From Oribacterium sp. C9 (lineage in GTDB: Bacteria; Bacillota; Clostridia; Lachnospirales; Lachnospiraceae): a DNA stretch of 64,000 bases. The stretch covers positions 1 through 64,000 of the forward strand of contig NZ_MUHW01000005.1 of assembly GCF_002007235.1 (NCBI RefSeq), in the 5' to 3' direction. Every line of letters begins with the position of its first letter. Positions within the stretch are counted from its first letter, which is position 1. The notes beneath the pieces were generated by a model. It saw nothing but the letters and a program-made list of their open reading frames with translations, did not search any database and was not told the DNA's origin. Shown piece after piece: positions 48,501 to 63,500 of the stretch. Both the position numbers and the translations under genes were made by a program.

Positions 48501-51500
48501 AGGTATCCCCGGATATCTCACCATAAACAACATTCCCGTTTATACCATCCTTCTTCTTGTATCAGGCGGTGTAGCTTTTGCAGGAACATGGCTGTTCTGG
48601 AATGAGGATGTGAAGGCACCAAAGAAGACTGAAGAGGTCAAGGGTGATGCTGCGGAAGAAGTTTCATTCGAGCAGAAGCCTGTTATCACTTGTGAAGTAG
48701 GCGAGGTACTTTCACCCGTAAAGGGAAATGTAATTCCTCAGGACAAGATCCCGGATGAGACATTTGCAACCGGAGTACTCGGAGCCGGTGTAGGAATCGA
48801 ACCGGAGGACGAGACAGTCTATGCTCCTTTCGACGGAGAGATATCTTCAGTTGCTGAGTCAAAGCATGCTGTTGGAATTTCAGGTCCGAATGATATGGAG
48901 GTTCTTATCCATGTAGGTGTGGATACAGTTGCCATGAACGGAGAGGGCTTTGAGCCTCTGATAAAGGAAGGTGACAAGGTCACAGCAGGACAGCCTATTC
49001 TCAAATTCTCAAGAAGTGCTATAAAGGCTGCAAATCATCCTGACACCGTTGTGGTTCTTTTGACCAACAGTGACGATTACAAGGAAGTGAAATTAGGAGA
49101 TTGATCAAAAAAGATATTTCCAAATCTTGTATTCATTCTTTTTTGAACTGTAAATAGCTGATTTTCCTTGATTGAGTTGGCATAACTATACTATAATAGG
49201 AAAACCATAACAAAGGAGATAACATTATGAAAGAAATTGAGTACACAATAAATGACCCTAACGGAATTCACGCACGTCCTGCAGGAGTTCTTGTAAAGGC
49301 TTTAAAGTCATTTAATTCAAAGGTTACTATCTTCAAGGGAGACAAGAACGTTGACATGAAGAAGCTTCTTGCCCTTATGGGTATGGGCATCAAGCAGGGT
49401 GACACCATCAAGGTTCAGATCGAGGGCGATGATGAAGAGGCATGCGCAGCTGAGCTTGAGAAGTCACTTAAGGAGAATTTCTGATTCTCTTTCAGAAAGA
49501 TGATTGTGATGTGAAATCCGAAACATTTTTCACATCCTTATGAACATCGTAAAACCATAATTTTCAGGCACTTCTCGGATGACCGGATGGTATCTCCGGG
49601 AGGTGTCTTTTTTTCAAGGAGATAATATGCAAGTTGCAACAGGAAAGAGTGTTCTTAACGGAATCGCCATAGGTAAGATAAAAGTATATACACCACCTAA
49701 AGTTGTGATCAGTGAAAAGCTTATCGAAGATACAGATGCTGAGCTTGCCCGTTTTGAAGATGCAAGAGAGAAGGCCATAGAACAGCAGAATGCTCTCTAT
49801 GAAAAAGCTGTGATCGATGCAGGTGAAGACAGTGCAGAGGTTTTCTCTGTTCATGCCATGATGCTCGAGGATGACGATCTCATCGACGCCACAAAGGAAA
49901 TCATCCAGACTCAGAAGCACAATGCAGAGTACGCTGTAAAGACTGCATTTAACAACCAGGCAAGAGTCTTTGCAGAAATGGATGATCCGTATATGAAGGA
50001 GCGTTCAGCTGATATCTATGACATAGAGCAGGCTGTCCTCAATATCCTTTTCGGTATCGATCCGGAATCCATGCAGGGTACAGAACCTGCCATTCTTGTA
50101 GCTAACGATCTGACACCTTCAGAGACAGTACGTCTCGACAAGTCAAAGCTTCTCGGTATCATCACAAGAGCAGGATCTCTCAACAGCCATACAGCTATCC
50201 TTGCGAGATCCATGGGTATCCCGGCTCTCGTACAGTGCGGTGAGGTTGCCAGCAAATGGGACGGCAAGATCGCTATCCTCGACGGCTACAATGCCTGCGC
50301 TTATATCGAGCCAACAGAAGATCTCATGACCTCTCTTAAAAACAAGAGAGATGCGGATACCAAGCAGAAGGCACTTCTTCAGGAGCTCAAGGGGCAGACA
50401 AACACAACTATCGATGGAAAGACCATAAAGGTCTATGCAAATATCGGCGGACCTTCAGATATTGGACTCGTTCAGCAGAACGATGCAGGCGGTGTTGGTC
50501 TTTTCCGTTCAGAGTTTGTTTATCTCAACAGTAAGGACTATCCTACAGAGGAAGAGCAGTTCAATGCATACAGACTGGCAGTTGAGTCCCTCGCTCCAAA
50601 GCAGGTGATCATCAGAACCTGTGATATAGGTGCTGACAAGCAGGTAGATTACATGAATCTCACCAAGGAAGAGAATCCGGCAATGGGATGCAGAGCCATC
50701 AGACTTTGTCTCACCAGAAGAGAATTCTTCAAAACTCAGCTCAAGGCTCTTCTTAGAGCTTCCGCTTACGGTAACCTCGGAATCATGTTCCCTATGATCA
50801 TCTCTTCCAGAGAGCTTCATGAGTGTAAGGAGCTTATTCAGGAGTGTACAGCAGAGCTTGAGGAGAAGGGATATATCGTCGGAAAGTACAGCATCGGTGT
50901 AATGATCGAGACTCCGGCAGCTGTTATGATCGCTGATGAGCTGGCAGAGGAGTGTGATTTCCTTTCCATAGGAACAAACGATCTCACTCAGTATACTCTC
51001 GCTATAGACAGACAGAATGCGGCGCTTGATCCTTTCCTTGATACTCATCATCCTGCAGTTCTCAAGGAGATCAAGATGACTATCGAAGCCGGTCACCGTC
51101 ATGGTGCATGGGTAGGAATCTGCGGTGAGCTCGGATCAGATCTCACTCTTACAGAGACTTTCCTCCGCTACGGAGTAGATGAGCTTTCTGTAAATCCTGT
51201 ATCTATACTTCCTCTCAGAAAGGTGATAAGAGGCATAGATCTCAGAAAGTAAAAAAATCCCGGGTCGATGTAATACCGACCCGGGATTTTTTTAAATTAT
51301 ATCACTCTGTTACTGTAACCTTAGTCATAGTTACTGAAACAACAGGTGCATCCTGCCAGCCTGTAGGAGTTGATGCGATGCGGTCTACCTCATCCATACC
51401 ATCGATAACCTTACCGAAAGCAGCGTACTGACCATCAAGATAGTTTGCATCTGCATGCATGATGAAGAACTGAGAACCTGCTGAATCAGGATCCATAGCA

Positions 51501-54500
51501 CGTGCCATGGAGATAACTCCACGTGTATGCTTGAGATCATTCTTTACACCGTTGGATGAGAACTCACCCTTGATGTTCCAACCCGGTCCGCCTGTTCCGT
51601 TTCCTTCAGGATCTCCGCCCTGGATCATAAAACCGGGGATGATACGATGGAAAGTAAGACCATCATAAAATCCGTCCTTTACAAGCTTTACAAAATTCTC
51701 AACTGTGATAGGAGCGATCTCAGGATAAAGCTCGATCTTTATATCCTTACCGTCATCCATTGTGATAGTAACTATTGGATTAGCCATATTTTTTCCTTTC
51801 ATAATAAAACGTCGGTTCATGACACCTATGTCAAATAAATCCGATATATACATGACAGAATAAGTAAAAAGCGAACGCAATAACCTAGCTGTCTGTCTCT
51901 GCATTTTACCAATTATTGAATGTCAAAACAATAGGATAAATCCAATTAACAATATCCGTACTTGAATTAAGTATAATTAGTTCTAACTAACTTTTTAATT
52001 GACAGTTAGTATACTCTAACTTATAATAACTATGGTTAGCGGATACTAACCAACAAAATTATACAAATACATATACGTCAATCCTTCGCACAGCGAAAAA
52101 CAAAGGGGATGAACGTGGCCGTCAGGCTAAACAAATGGAGGGAATAATGGATAAGGTTTACGTAGTTTACTGGACTCAGTCAGGAAATACACAGGAGATG
52201 GCAGAAGCTGTGGGTAAGGGAATCACTGAAGCCGGAAAGGAAGCTCAGGTAGTTTCAGTATCTGATGTTTCAGCCGAGGTCCTGAAGGAGGCAACATCCT
52301 TTGCTCTCGGATGTCCTGCAATGGGCGCAGAGGAGCTCGATGAAAGTGAAATGGAGCCTTTCGTAGCCGAGGTTGAAAAATTCGTAAGTGGAAAAACTGT
52401 AGGTCTCTTTGGTTCATACGGATGGGGCGATGGTGAATGGATGCGCAACTGGACAGACCGTATGCAGAAGGCAGGTGCCAATGTAGTAGGCGGCGAAGGA
52501 GTTATCGCAAACGAAGCACCTGATGATGCCGCGAAGGCTTCCTGTGAAGAGCTTGGAAAGAAGCTTGCAGCTGTCTAAGGACTATACATATCGAATAATA
52601 AATAATACAGTCAGGAAATAAACCATGGCAGACGAACTCAGTGAAAAGCTTTTGAGAAACTGTTCCCAGACTCTGGCAGGTCTGAAAACAGGCACCATCT
52701 TTAATATATCTGATATACCGGTTTCGGTTCTTGAATTTCAGATCGCCATACTAAGCGCAAAACTTAACCCTTTAGGCATATACATCGAAAGGATCAGAAG
52801 TAAAAAGAACAATTCTCTGATCTATGTGTATCGAAGATCTCAGCTCATCAATGATCTCTGTGATGAAGGAGCATGTGAGATACTCAGATCTTTCGGCTAC
52901 CCTGAGTGTGGAGCGACCGAAGACATCATTCTGGACGGAAGAGTGAACTTTCTCATGAAAAGGCTATCCGACTATGAATGCTTTCCACATGAAATAGGTC
53001 TTTTTCTGGGGTTCCCTGTTGAAGATGTAGAAGAGTTCATCCGCCGTGATGGCCGGGACTGTCTGGCTTGTGGTTTCTGGAAGGTATACTGCAATAAGAC
53101 CAAGGCACTTGATACCTTCCGACGATACAGGATATGCGCAAGAATCTATGAGAACGCTGCAGACAGAAATTGCCCTATAGAGTCAATGACTGTGGCAGCA
53201 TAATTCATAATTTCATTAATTTTGCAACATATTTTGTATCATCATTTTACTACACTCTACTCTATGTAAAGGATCTGCTCTCCGGGAGAGCAGATCCTTT
53301 TTTATAAATAATAGTATATCTGTTCCATAAATACCCGAAATATGTGATCACTCAAATGAAACCTTTTCGCAATCGTCTCTTTTTTAAGCTTTTTTGTGTT
53401 GTAAATATTTGATTTATGGTATCATAGATTTCATGAGGGCCTTGCCCGGGATTATTATGAAAAAAGAGGTACCAAAGATTATGTCAGAAGTTAACGAAAA
53501 GATTCCATCAATGGATGACTTCAAGGATGAGCTTGAAGCTTCCTTCAAAGAACACGCAAAGACAAAGCGTGTAGACATGAGCAAATGGGAAAAGATTCTT
53601 GATGATTTCGAGAACAAGAACACAATTGAGGTTGAGATCTCAGAGGCTGTTAAGAGCGGTGTTACTGCAACACTTGAGGGTCTCAGAGCATTTATCCCAG
53701 CTTCAAAGCTTTCTCTCGGCTTTGTAAAGGATGAGGAATTAAAGGATTATGTAGGAAAGAAGCTTAATGTCCGCATCATTACAGCTGAGCCTGAGAACAA
53801 CAAGCTGGTTCTTTCTGCAAGAGACGTGCTTCGTGAGGAGCAGGAGAAGGCAAAGGAAGAGAAGGCTCAGAAGGTTCAGGTAGGTCTCGTTACAGAAGGT
53901 AAGGTTGATTCCATCAAGGATTACGGTGCTTTCGTTGACATCGGAGATGGTGTGACAGGTCTTCTTCATGTATCACAGATCTCTAACAAGCGTATCAAGT
54001 CCCCTTCCGAGGTTCTCAAAGAGGGTGAGACTGTCCAGGTTCAGGTCATCGCCATCAAGGATGGTAAGATTTCTCTTTCCATGAAATCACTTGAAACAGA
54101 GCGCAAGGAGCGTAAGGAGAAGGAGGAGCGTGAGGACTTCCGCGCAAACTACAAGGAGTCAGGTGCAGCTACAACATCTCTCGGAGATCTCTTTAAGAAG
54201 AGCGGAATCAGCTTTAACTGATCGTTTCATTTAGCGGATAAAGACGTCTGGATTTCTTCAGACGTCTTTTTTAGTACAAAAAAAAGGAGTTTTTTCTATA
54301 TGGATATTATAAATTTATATCTGCTTTTAAACTGACGATGATATTTATGACCAGGAAAACACTCGTAATATAAGGTAAGGGAAATGAAATTTTCACTTAG
54401 AAAAAAGACCATATTGATGATTGTGATCATCGCCTTTGTATTGAGCGGTGCCGCGCTTATATGCAGCATCGCGGTTATCAGAGCTATGGTCAATGATTAT

Positions 54501-57500
54501 TACAGAAATCACTCCGAAGAGATTTCTGCCACCATGGCATCTGTGATAGATTCCAACGAAACAAAGGTTCTGGCTGATTCAGTAAGGAATACTTACCATG
54601 AGAATAAGGAACTTTTGAATCAGGACACAGATGCGTACTTAAGCTGCTTTTCATATATCAAGGAAAAACCTGAATTTGATTCAATAAGGAAACAGCTACG
54701 AATTATCCAGGATAAAAATGATGTCAACTGTATTTATCTGACCATACTGATACCTGAAGATAAAAAAATCGTTTATGTATGCGACGGTGCATACGAGGAT
54801 GCCTGTGAACCGGGAATCGTGGATCCGCTTTTTGAAATGAATTATGCTCTGCTTATGGATCCATCCATAGGCTTTCCTGCATATGTTACAGATACACCGG
54901 AATATGGATGGCTGGTGACATCAGGTGCTCCCGTATTTTGCGGCAGAGACATTGCAGCCTATGCAATGGTGGACATATCCATGATCGATGTCATCCGTGT
55001 ACAGACCAGATATGTGATTTTTTCATTTTCTGTTTTATTTATCGTAACTATTATCCTCTGTAATTTTGCTGTCTATTATGTATATCGCTTGCTGGTTCGT
55101 CCCATCAAGGCTCTGACTGATGCGGCAGTCAACTATTCCGTAGGAGACATCAAAACAGGCATGAACAAATTCTCCTCATTAAATATTAAAACAGGAGATG
55201 AAATAGAACAGCTTCAAAATGCCATGAAGCAGATGGAAAGGGATCTGAATGAATACTTCTCGAACATGATCGAGGCAAAGGAAGAGCTCCGATATACAAA
55301 GGAAGAAGTAGCGAATATGAATCGTCTGGCGAATGTTGATGCACTCACGGGCGTGAGAAATAAAAGAGCATATGACAAGGAAACTAAACGATTGGAAGAA
55401 AGCATCCAAAGGGATGAAGCTCATTTCGGTCTCCTTATGGTGGACATGAATTATCTCAAAAATATCAACGATAATTATGGACACGAAAAGGGAGACATAG
55501 CCATTCGCAAGCTTTGTTCCATCATATGCACAAGCTTCTCACATTCACCTGTTTTCAGAATAGGCGGGGATGAGTTTGTTGTTATTCTGGAAAAAGATCA
55601 GTACATAAAACGTGATGAACTGATAGCAGGATTCAGAGAAAAACTGGATAAGAACTATCTGGATGATTCAGCTGACCCGTGGGAGCGTATTTCTGCAGCC
55701 ATAGGCTATGCTGTGTACACAAAGGATGTTGATATAACTGTTGAGGATGTATTCAAAAAAGCTGACTATGCCATGTATGAAAACAAAAAAGAAATGAAAG
55801 AGCATATTCCGAATTCATTGTAGCATCAGACTGAATTTCTTCATGATGTAGCATACGGCACACTGATGTGTGCATTGGCATAAGCATAGTAGAAGCGGTA
55901 ATAACCTGTGGGAAGGCTTTACTCAGTATATACTTGCCGAATACTTACACATCGCATATAATGGCGTGAGCAATTTAAGCGACACAAAATCGTCGTTGCT
56001 ATTTCAGCACGACGATTTTTTTATGATGCGACATAAATGTGAGAGGAAAACGGTCTGATACCGATTTTTACACTCACGTCATGATAAAAGATCCGAGGAA
56101 TATATGGAAACAGGAAGAGAAATATCAATAGATGAATTTGAAAGCTGGAAGAGAGAGGACTATAACCTCATAGATGTCCGTGAGGAACAGGATTTTCTGA
56201 CAGGAAAGATGCCTGATGCCATGCGCGTAGAGCTTTCGGACATTGCCGATAAGAAGCACACTATACCAAAGGATAAAAAAGTGATGCTCTACTGTAAATA
56301 CGGAGAACTTTCACTTTTGGCGGCAGACCAGCTGTCCGAGCAGGGCTATGAAGCCTACAGTCTTCAGGGAGGCTACGGAAAATGGGTCCTCCGGCAGATA
56401 CAGAAGGATCTGGATTCGGAGAAGCGAAGAGAAGACATCGAAAAGTCTTTGCGGAAAAAGTTCAAGAGAAACATTTACAGCATGTTCGTAAAGGCAATCT
56501 GCGATTACAATCTCGTTGAAGAGGGTGATAAGATCGCGGTCTGCATCTCAGGCGGCAAGGATTCCATGCTTATGGCGAAGCTTTTTCAGGAGTTGAAGCG
56601 TCACAACAAGCTTCCATTCGAGGTTGTGTACCTCTGCATGGATCCGGGCTACAATGAGGCAAACCGCAAGATAATCGAGAGAAATGCTGAGCTTTTAGGC
56701 ATTCCTCTCACCATATTTGAGACCAATATCTTTGACTCTGTCTACAATATCCCGAAGTCACCGTGCTATGTCTGTGCCCGAATGAGAAGAGGTTATCTTT
56801 ATAAAGAAGCTCAGAAGCTCGGCTGCAACAAGATCGCTCTCGGACATCATTTCGATGATGTCATCGAAACTATACTTATGGGAATGCTTTACGCCGGACA
56901 GTATGAGGCTATGATGCCGAAGCTTCATTCCACCAATTTCCCGGGAATGGAGCTCATCAGACCTCTTTACCTGATTCATGAGGCAGAGATCAAGCACTGG
57001 AGAGACTATAACAGCCTGAACTTCATCCAGTGTGCCTGCCACTTCACTGCAACATGTTCGACCTGTCACACCGACGGACAGACCAGCTCAAAGCGTCTGG
57101 AGACAAAGCATCTTATAGCGAAGCTTAAAGAGACAAATCCATATGTGGAAAGAAACATCTTCAGCGCGATGGAAAATATAAGCCTCAACAAGATACTCGG
57201 ATTCAAGCGCCAGCATGTGAAGCATAGCTTCCTGGAGTGGTACGAGGATGAGAATGACCTGAAGATCGGTGTTCTAAATGAGGATGAGATCCGCCTGGAG
57301 GATGAAAAGCGTAAGGCACAGGAGCTTCAGAAGGAGAAGGCACGCATCGATTCCATGCCGAAATCCGAGCAGGCGAGAAAGAACGCGGAAGAGAACAGAA
57401 AAAATGCAAATTTCAGAAAGCTGAATCCGCCTAAAGAAAGTTAATGTACATGAATATAAGCTATGAGACAAAACATCCCCTTCTTGAAAGCTGCCGTCTC

Positions 57501-60500
57501 TGTCCGAGACAGTGCGGAGCAGAAAGAAACCGTGGAAAGCGTGGAGTCTGCGGAGTATCATCAGACATATATGTGGCAAGAGCAGCACTGCACTTCTGGG
57601 AGGAGCCCTGCATATCGGGAACCGAAGGCTCAGGTGCAGTCTTTTTCTCAGGCTGTACACTGAAATGCGTGTTCTGTCAGAACTATGAACTGAGCCACGG
57701 GGAGAACGGAAAGAAGGTCTCTATAGACAGGCTTTCTGAGATCTTCCTGGAGCTTGAGGAAAAGGGTGCCAACAACATAAATCTGGTAACACCGGATCAC
57801 TACATACCACTGATACGTGAAGCCATGATAAAGGGACGTGACAAAGGGCTCAAAATCCCTTATGTAATCAACTGTTCCGGTTATGAGACCCGTGAACTAA
57901 TAAAAGAGCTTGATGGACTTGCAGATATCTATCTGGATGATTTCAAGTACATGGACAATGAAAAAGCCGCAAAATATTCGGGAGCCGGTGACTATCCTGA
58001 ACGCGCAAAGGAGAGTCTCGCCGAGATGGTGAGACAGTGCCCTGAGCCTTCCTTCGATGAAAAAGGCATCATGCAGAAGGGCGTCATAGTACGTCACCTT
58101 CTTATGCCCGGAATGGTCAAAAACGGAAAAGCGGTGGTGGACTACGTTTATGATACCTATGGTGATAATGTTTACCTTAGTATCATGCACCAGTTCACGC
58201 CATTTGAAAGACTGGAAAAATATCCCGAAATAAACAGAAGAGTAACTCACAGAGAATATGAAAGACTTCTTGATCACGCCATGGAAAAAGGTATCACCAA
58301 TGCCTTCATCCAGGACGGAAGCGTGGCAAAGGAAAGCTTCATTCCGGAGTGGACCGGTGAAGGAGTCTGAACAAGTCTCTTACCATTATTTTTTAATGGT
58401 AAGGGACTTGTTTTTTTTTATGAAATCCTATATAAATGGTAGGGATTATATTGCATAGTGATTCACTAGGAATTATAATCATCATGTCTGGAGGACATTT
58501 TTCAAATAAACGTTTTAATTTTAATTTATATATTTTGGGAGAAACATTATGGCAGATTTACTTAAGGTCAAAGATCTGGCTGTAAATGTTGAGGATAAGG
58601 AGATCCTTCACAAAATCAGCCTTACTGTAAATAAAGGGGAGACCCACGTACTCATGGGACCAAACGGTGCCGGAAAGTCAACACTTGGAAACGCTCTCAT
58701 GGGAAATCCCCAGTACGAGATAACAGGAGGAAACATACTTTTCAACGGCCAGGACATCACAAATGACTCAACCGACAAAAGAGCAAAGCTCGGTATGTTC
58801 CTTTCATTCCAGAATCCTCTGGAGGTTCCGGGCATCACTCTCGGAAACTTTATACGTTCAGCTCTTCAGCAGAGAACAGGTCAGCATATCCGTCTCTGGG
58901 ACTTTAAAAAGGAAATGCGAAAGGCCATGGAGATCCTCAATATGGATCCTTCCTATGCAGACCGCGACCTGAATGTAGGTTTCTCAGGCGGAGAGAAGAA
59001 AAAAGCTGAGATCCTTCAGCTTCTCATGCTGAAGCCATCCCTTGCCATCCTCGACGAGACAGACTCAGGTCTCGATGTTGACGCTGTCCGCACTGTTTCA
59101 AAGGGTGTGGAGGAATATCAGAAGTCCATGGACGGAGCTCTAATTATCATCACTCACTCCACAAGGATACTTGAATCACTGAAGGTAGATCACACGCATG
59201 TACTTGTAAACGGAAATATAAAGGCAGAGGGTGATGCTTCTCTGGTTGATAAGATCAACAACGAAGGATTCGAAGAGTTCCTGAAATAAGAAAGAGGATA
59301 CAACATGGCAAAAAAGGAAAGAGCAGAGGTCAATGACATTGACCGTTCAATGTATGATTTCCGCTACGAAGAGAAGGATCAGGACTTCTACAAAATACAG
59401 GAAGGTCTCACCAGAAAAATAGTAGAGGAAATATCAGATAAAAAAGGGGATCCTCAGTGGATGCGTGATTTCCGCTTAAGATCCCTTGAGATATATAACG
59501 AAAAGGAGATCCCTCAGTGGGGTCCGAGTATAGAAGGTCTCGATATGAGTAACATCGTGACCTATGTAAAACCGAAGACAAAAATGACAGCAGACTGGGA
59601 AGAAGTTCCCGAGGACATAAAGAATACCTTTGAGAAGCTCGGAATCCCTCAGGCAGAGCGTAAGTCTCTTGCGGGAGTAGGTGCGCAGTACGATTCAGAG
59701 CTTGTCTACCATAACCTTCAAAAGGAGGTTGCCGACAAGGGAGTAGTATATACAGATATCGAATCTGCACTTCACGGTCCCTATGCCGATATGATAAAGG
59801 ATCATTTCATGCACCTGGTACCACCTACAGACCATAAGTTTGCAGCACTTCATGGTGCGGTATGGTCAGGCGGCTCCTTCGTTTATGTTCCAAAGGGAGT
59901 TTCTGTTGAGATCCCTCTCCAGTCATACTTCCGTTTAAATGCACCCGGGGCAGGTCAGTTCGAACATACACTCATCATAGTTGATGAAGGCGCCGACCTT
60001 CACTTCATCGAGGGATGCTCTGCACCGAAGTACAACATAGCAAACCTTCATGCAGGCTGCGTAGAGCTTTTTGTAGGAAAGAATGCAAGACTTCGTTACT
60101 CGACTATAGAGAACTGGTCAAAGAACATGTATAACCTGAACACAAAGCGTGCCATAGTGGAAGAGGGTGGAACCATGGAATGGGTATCAGGCTCATTCGG
60201 TTCTCACGTTTCATATCTTTACCCTATGACCATACTTCAGGGTGCACATTCACACATGGATTTTACGGGCGTAACATTTGCAGGAAAAGGACAGAATCTC
60301 GATACAGGTGCAAAGGTAGTTCACAATGCTCCCGACACCAGCTCTTACATCAGTACCCGTTCCATCAGTAAAGACGGTGGTGCAAGCACATATCGTTCAT
60401 CAGTAGTCATTAACAACAAGGCAAAGAATGCAAAGAATTCTGTTTCCTGCCAGTCACTGATGCTTGATGACATCTCCAGATCCGATACCATACCGGCTAT

Positions 60501-63500
60501 GGATGTCCGTACACAGCAGGCGGATGTGGGACATGAAGCAAAGATAGGAAGGATCTCCGATGATGCGGTTTTCTATCTCATGTCACGAGGAATCTCCGAG
60601 GAAGAGGCAAGAGCACTGATAGTATCAGGCTTTGCTGATTCAGTATCCAAAGAGCTGCCGTTGGAATATGCGGTTGAAATGAACAATCTGATCCGTCTTG
60701 AGATGGTCGGAGCGATAGGTTAAGGGAGACAGATATGGAAAACAACACATTATTGATAAACGCCATGCCTGCACCGACTTACAACTGGCTCAGGATGAAT
60801 GATGCGACGGTGAAGGTTCCGTCAGATATAACTGAAGGGAATCCGATGGTAACCAGAAGCCATGAAGTATCCGTTGGTGCATGTTCTTATGAGGAAATAA
60901 AGGATATACCCGGCGGAATGGGCATTGACATGGATAACTATATTCAGAAGTCAGGTGCGGATGTACTTAAGATATCTCCGGGTAAGGGACAGAAAGTCAC
61001 CTCTCCTGTAAAAATAGATTTTAATTTCGTTAAAGACGAGAATACTGTTAATGCAGTTTATATTGATGCCTCCGATGACAGCGACGTGACTGTCATCATG
61101 GATTACTCATGCGTTAAAGAATTAAGCGGATTCGCAGCTATACAGACCAAGGTCCGAATCGGAAAGAACGCAAGAGTGCTTCTCATACAGATACAGAGAC
61201 TTGGCGACAAATTCAGGTTCTTCAATGATGTCGCATCAAGGACCGATGATGGCGGATCCTTCGAGGAGATACAGCTCGTACTCAGTGGTAAGGAGACTTA
61301 TCAGGGATCCCGTACTGACCTTTACGGAAAGGGCAGCAGCCTGAAGACCGATATCGGATATCTTCTGAGAGGTGATGAACATCTGGATATGAACTACATC
61401 GCAAATCATATAGGCCGGAAGACCCTGTGCGATATAAAGGTTGACGGTGTTTTAAGAGACGAAGCCTTCAAGCTTTTCAGAGGCACCATCGATCTAAGAA
61501 GAGGCGCAAAGGGTGCTGTCGGAAATGAGCTTGAGGATGTACTTCTTATGGATGACAATGTCATCAACCAGACCATCCCGGTTATCCTCTGCGATGAGGA
61601 CGACGTAGAAGGAAATCATGGTGCCACCATCGGACGTCTGGATGACGACCTTCTTTTCTACATGGAATCACGCGGCATGAATAAGGAAGAGGTCTATGAA
61701 ATGATGGCTAAGGCGAGAATAGATTCAGTGGTCGCAAAGATACCTGATGAAGAAACAAAGAGTCTCATTTCGAAATATCTGGAGGAAAAATGAGATCATA
61801 GATCGTCTGAGATCATTTCAAATTGACGTATATTGACTAATCAATAAAGGAGTAAAGTTTTATGTCCGAAATAACAAAGGAGATCCGTCAGGCAGAGGAC
61901 GAGAGGATCAGAAAAGACTTTCCTATCCTTGACGGAAGCTTTACATATCTCGATAACGGTGCCACCACCCAGAAACCAAAGTGTGTTCTGGAAGCGGTAG
62001 ACAATTACTACAGAACCATGAACGCGAATCCAATGCGTGGTCTCTACAAGCTTAGTCTCGATGCCACTGAAGCCTATGAAGAGTCAAGAGAGACTGTACG
62101 CTCCTTCATTAATGCAGGCTCCACCGAAGAGGTGATCTTTACAAGAAACGCAACAGAAAGCCTCAATCTTGTGGCCTACACCTACGGAAGAGCCTTTATA
62201 AACGAAGGCGATGAAGTGGTCATCACCATCATGGAGCATCACAGCAACATGATACCATGGCAGCAGCTCTGTAAGGAAAAGGGAGCGAAGCTCACATATA
62301 TTATTCCTGATGAGGACGGAACCATCTCTGAAGAAAAGTTCCGTTCATATATGAATTCCCATGTGAAGCTGGTCAGCATGACTCACATATCCAATGTCCT
62401 CGGTGTAAAGAATGATGTGAAGACATTTGCACGTATCGCTCATGAAAACGGGGCAGTATTTTCACTGGATGGTGCACAGTCCATCCCTCATACAAAGGTG
62501 GATGTACAGGATCTCGACGTGGATTTTCTATCCTTCTCTGGTCACAAAATCTATGCACCCATGGGAATAGGCGTACTTTACGGTAAAAAAGCACTGCTGG
62601 AAAAGATGCCGCCATTCCTTTTTGGCGGCGAAATGATAGAATATGTAACAACAGAGGGGGCCACATGGAATGAGCTTCCTCACAAGTTCGAAGCAGGAAC
62701 TGTCAATGACGGCGGTGCGGTTGGACTGAGTGCAGCACTTAAGTATGTGAGTTCTATAGGTTTCGACCGTATAGAAGAGCGTGAGCTTCACCTCACTAAG
62801 CTCATGATGGAAGAAATGAAGAAGCTTCCCTATATACATATTCTCGGGAAGGAAACTGCGGAGGATCATCACGGCATCGTGACCTTCACCATCGACGGAG
62901 TACATCCGCACGATATCGCAGCCATCTTTGATGAGCATAATGTAGACATTCGCGCAGGACATCACTGCGCACAGCCACTTATGAAATTCTGCCATACACC
63001 GAGTACGGTAAGAGCCAGCATAGGTCTATACAACACAGAAGAGGATGTCTATAAGTTTCTGGATGCCTTAAAGAAAATAAGAGGTGAAATGGGATATCAG
63101 GATTGATATCCCATTTGGAGGTAATAATGGCAAACACTTTTTACAATGAAATATTAACAGACCACAACATTCATCCTACACACAAATACAAGATGGAGGA
63201 TGCAACCTTCTCTCTTGAGGGGGTGAACCCAAGCTGCGGTGATGATGTGGTTCTCTATATAAAGGTCAATGACGAGAACACCATCGAAGAGGCTTCCTTC
63301 TTCGGTGACGGCTGTGCCATTTCACAGGCCAGTGCCGATATGATGTGCGACCTTATCATAGGAAAATCAAAGGAAGAGGCATTGCGTCTTTCAGATATCT
63401 TTTTAAGGATGATAAAGGACACCATCACTCCGGAGGAAAAGGAAGAACTTGAGGAGGCCGGGATCCTTGAGGATATCCATCATATGCCTGCAAGAGTAAA